Source: Eriocheir sinensis (Eukaryota > Arthropoda > Malacostraca > Decapoda > Varunidae). Taken from it: a stretch of 64,000 bases of DNA. Below, in pieces: positions 61,263 through 64,000 of the stretch; position 1 is the first letter of the stretch, and each line of letters starts with the position of its first letter. The DNA lies in the NCBI RefSeq assembly GCF_024679095.1, contig NC_066509.1, positions 16,645,589-16,709,588 of the forward strand, in the 5' to 3' direction. The notes beneath the pieces are model-generated. The model ran no database searches. It was given only the letters and a program-made list of their open reading frames with translations, and was not told the origin of the DNA. The translations under genes and the position numbers were made by a program.

Positions 61263-62135
61263 ATTTCCTGACGTCCTTTCCTTCTCCTTCTCCTCCTCCT
61301 CCCCCCCCTCCTCCTCCTCCTCCTCCTCCTCCTCCTTCTCTTTCTCTTCCTCTTCTTTCTCTCCTGACGTCCTTTCCTTCTCCTTCTCCTCTTTCTCCTC
61401 CTCCTCCTCCTCCTCCTCCTCCTCTTCCTCCTTCTCTTTCTCTTCCTCTTCTTTCTCTCCTGACGTCCTTTCCTCCTCCTCCTCCTCCTCTTTCTCCTCC
61501 TCCTCCTCCTCTTCCTCCTCTTTCTCTTCCATTTTTTTCTCTTCTGACGTCCTTTCCTCCTCCTCCTCCTCTTTCTCCTCCTCCTCCTCCTCTTTCTCCT
61601 CCTCCTCCTCCTCTTTCTCCTCTTTCTCTTCCATTTTTTTCTCTTCTAACGTCCTTTCCTCCTCCTCCTCCTCCTCCTCCTCCTCCTCCTCTTCCTCCTC
61701 TTTCTCTTCCATTTTTTTCTCTTCTGACGTCCTTTCCTCCTCCTTCTCCTCCTCCTCCTCCTCTTCCTCCTCTTTCTCTTCCTCTTCTTTCTCTCCTGAC
61801 GTCCTTTCCTCCTCCTCCTCTTTCTCCTCCTCCTCCTCCTCTTTCTCCTCTTTCTCTTCCTCTTTTTTCTCTCCTGACGTCCTTTCCTCCTCCTCCTCCT
61901 TCTCTTTCTCCTCCTCCTCCTCCTCTTCCTCCTCTTTCTCTTCCTCTTTTTTCTCTCCTGACGTCCTTTCCTCCTCCTCCTGTCCTCTTTCTCCTCCTCC
62001 TCCTCCTCTTCCTCCTCTTTCTCTTCCTCTTCTTTCTCTCCTGACGTCCTTTCCTCCTCCTCCTCCTCATCCTCCTCCTCCTCCTCCTCCTCCTCCTCCT
62101 CCTCCTCCTCCTTCTCTTTCTCCTCCGCTTCTTCT
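61263..62135. repeat. pyrimidine array punctuated by TGACGTCC
   Basis: Ten units of 72-102 bp, each starting TGACGTCCTTTCC (61269, 61365, 61461, 61545, TAACGTCC at 61647, 61725, 61797, 61875, 61959, 62042) and filled with CTCCTC/TTCTCC. All but the last spacing are multiples of six, so forward and reverse frames stay open (337, 173 and 273 codons; Ser-rich or Glu-rich). Triplet-unit slippage explains this without coding. Confidence 0.92.
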
Positions 62136-62309
62136 TCTCCTTCCTCTTCTGCGAACCAAGACTAAATTAAATAACGGAGAGGAAACCAAGAAGATCGCTC
62201 TAGATTAAGTTACAAGCCTGGCATCATTTCTTATTTTTTAATCCTGGCGGCTGCGTCTGAAAGGAAAGAGAGAAATGGAGAAAGAAAGAAACAAAAAGGA
62301 AGTTACGTC

Positions 62310-62694
<385 letters not shown>

Positions 62695-62808
62695 TGTTCC
62701 TCAGATCAGTAAAGTGGCTGACGCATTGATCAACTCAGTAAGGCAAGCAGTCTCGTAATGACCCATCCGGTTTTCTGTTGCCTGCTCTTCCTTGTTTTCA
62801 TGTTTTCT
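62695..62808 (+). mobile_element. LINE-B 3' end fragment
   Basis: Matches the 3' UTR of the LINE-B copy at 43075-43165: CGTAATGACCCATCCGG (there CGTAATGAGCCAGTAGG), TTTTCTGTTGCCTG and TTTTCATGTTT. Only the terminal 110 bp or so is present. Confidence 0.72.
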
Positions 62809-63248
<440 letters not shown>

Positions 63249-63427
63249 TTTTGACCATTAAGAGAGGAGTAAGTGCGTATTCTTGTCTCATGATTCGATC
63301 ACTTATGTAAAATGGTTTAGATTCCTTATATAAAAAGGTCTGGATTCCTTATCCAAAAAAAATGATTCCTTTTTCTTCTACGTTCCATTTCTTGAGCTCG
63401 CGATGTTTTACCGTAGTTTCAGTCTAT

Positions 63428-63552
<125 letters not shown>

Positions 63553-63599
63553 CGTTGAGCTCCTTCCAAATCAATTGTTTCCAGTTTCAGGCGGACAAT

Positions 63600-63975
63600 A
63601 ACGACCTTGAAATCCCCCACCTACCACCCTCCACCCACCGCCCACCTCCCCGCCCACCACTCACCACGCCCCTTCCTTTCTAAATGCCACTCCCCATTCT
63701 CCTTTTATCTTACCCCTACCTCTCCACCTGCCGCTCCCCACTCCCCTTCCCTTATCATGTCCCTTCCTCTTCACCTGTCTTTCGCTATTCCCCTTCTTCT
63801 ATCATGCCCCTTCCTCTCCACCCATAGTTCCGACCTCTTTCCACCCTCTCCTCCATCTACAGCCTCCACTCCCCTTCTTTTATCATGCCCCTTCCTCTCC
63901 ACCCAGAGTTCCGACCTCTTTCCACCTTCTACCTCTACAATTGCCACTCCTTTCTCTGCCCTTTTCTTCCTTTAG
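63600..63975. repeat. C-rich array, about 75-bp unit
   Basis: TATCATGCCCCTTCCTCTCC and AGTTCCGACCTCTTTCCACC recur near 63750, 63800 and 63878, with CACTCCCCTTC words throughout. No gene. Confidence 0.78.
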
Positions 63976-64000
63976 CTCCTTTTTTTCTTATTTTTTTATC

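Noticed and set aside
61195..62208. Ser-rich 337-codon forward and Glu-rich reverse frames
   Set aside because: Both arise from CTC/TTC triplet units whose length changes are multiples of three; no non-repetitive domain is present.

Overview
The window looks like non-coding, repeat-saturated arthropod DNA, most likely from a decapod crustacean (crab or shrimp). The basis is the extreme density of long pure dinucleotide arrays ((CT)n up to about 300 bp, (CA)n up to about 140 bp, (TA)n about 130 bp), several tRNA-derived SINE families, decayed non-LTR retrotransposons, a hAT remnant and TTAA-flanked MITEs. The taxon is an inference; nothing here identifies a species. There is no bacterial gene organisation, operon, rRNA, intact tRNA or CRISPR array.
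Only one convincing host coding region is visible: an uninterrupted 437-codon minus-strand frame at 49505-50818. It has a two-membrane-anchor layout and a divergent CD36/scavenger-receptor-B-like ectodomain, with a plausible splice acceptor just upstream of its ATG and an AATAAA signal about 180 bp after its stop. Almost all other long open frames are translations of low-complexity or tandem repeats.
Layout. 0-9.7 kb: SINE-1, a TTAA MITE, SINE-3 pieces, pyrimidine/purine tracts, an inverted SINE-2. 9.9-17.4 kb: decayed tandem arrays (142, 103, about 50 and 31 bp units), one of them cut by a LINE-A 3' fragment and a second copy of the TTAA MITE. 17.9-20.1 kb: a LINE-A copy split by a large microsatellite plus a SINE-1. 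20-26 kb: microsatellites, a GGT tract and a 70-bp-arm inverted repeat next to promoter-like motifs. 26.3-29 kb: a SINE-3 bedded in (CA)n, then an internally deleted hAT element with 8-bp target duplication nested in SINE-4. 29-36 kb: a 125-bp array, microsatellites, a 53-bp satellite of about 44 units (open in all three forward frames) and a further pyrimidine array. 35.9-36.4 kb: SINE-2 split at a TTAA by a second MITE type. 37-45.3 kb: more arrays, SINE-3 and LINE-B. 45-49 kb: microsatellites and TTCC tracts. 49.3-50.8 kb: the CD36-like gene. 51-56 kb: two more SINE-3 copies, SINE-2 and short dispersed elements. 56-64 kb: purine tracts, the best LINE-A copy (RT domain with two frameshifts), a 125-bp array, a TGACGTCC-punctuated pyrimidine array, a LINE-B 3' end and terminal microsatellites.
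The strongest system-level signal is SINE-3. All four full-length copies sit between (CA)n tracts on both sides, and their bodies carry two hairpins with apparent compensatory substitutions. This is what a short retroposon that primes on or inserts into (CA)n microsatellites would look like. Names SINE-1 to SINE-4, LINE-A/B, MITE-1/2 and Element-G are labels used only in this answer.
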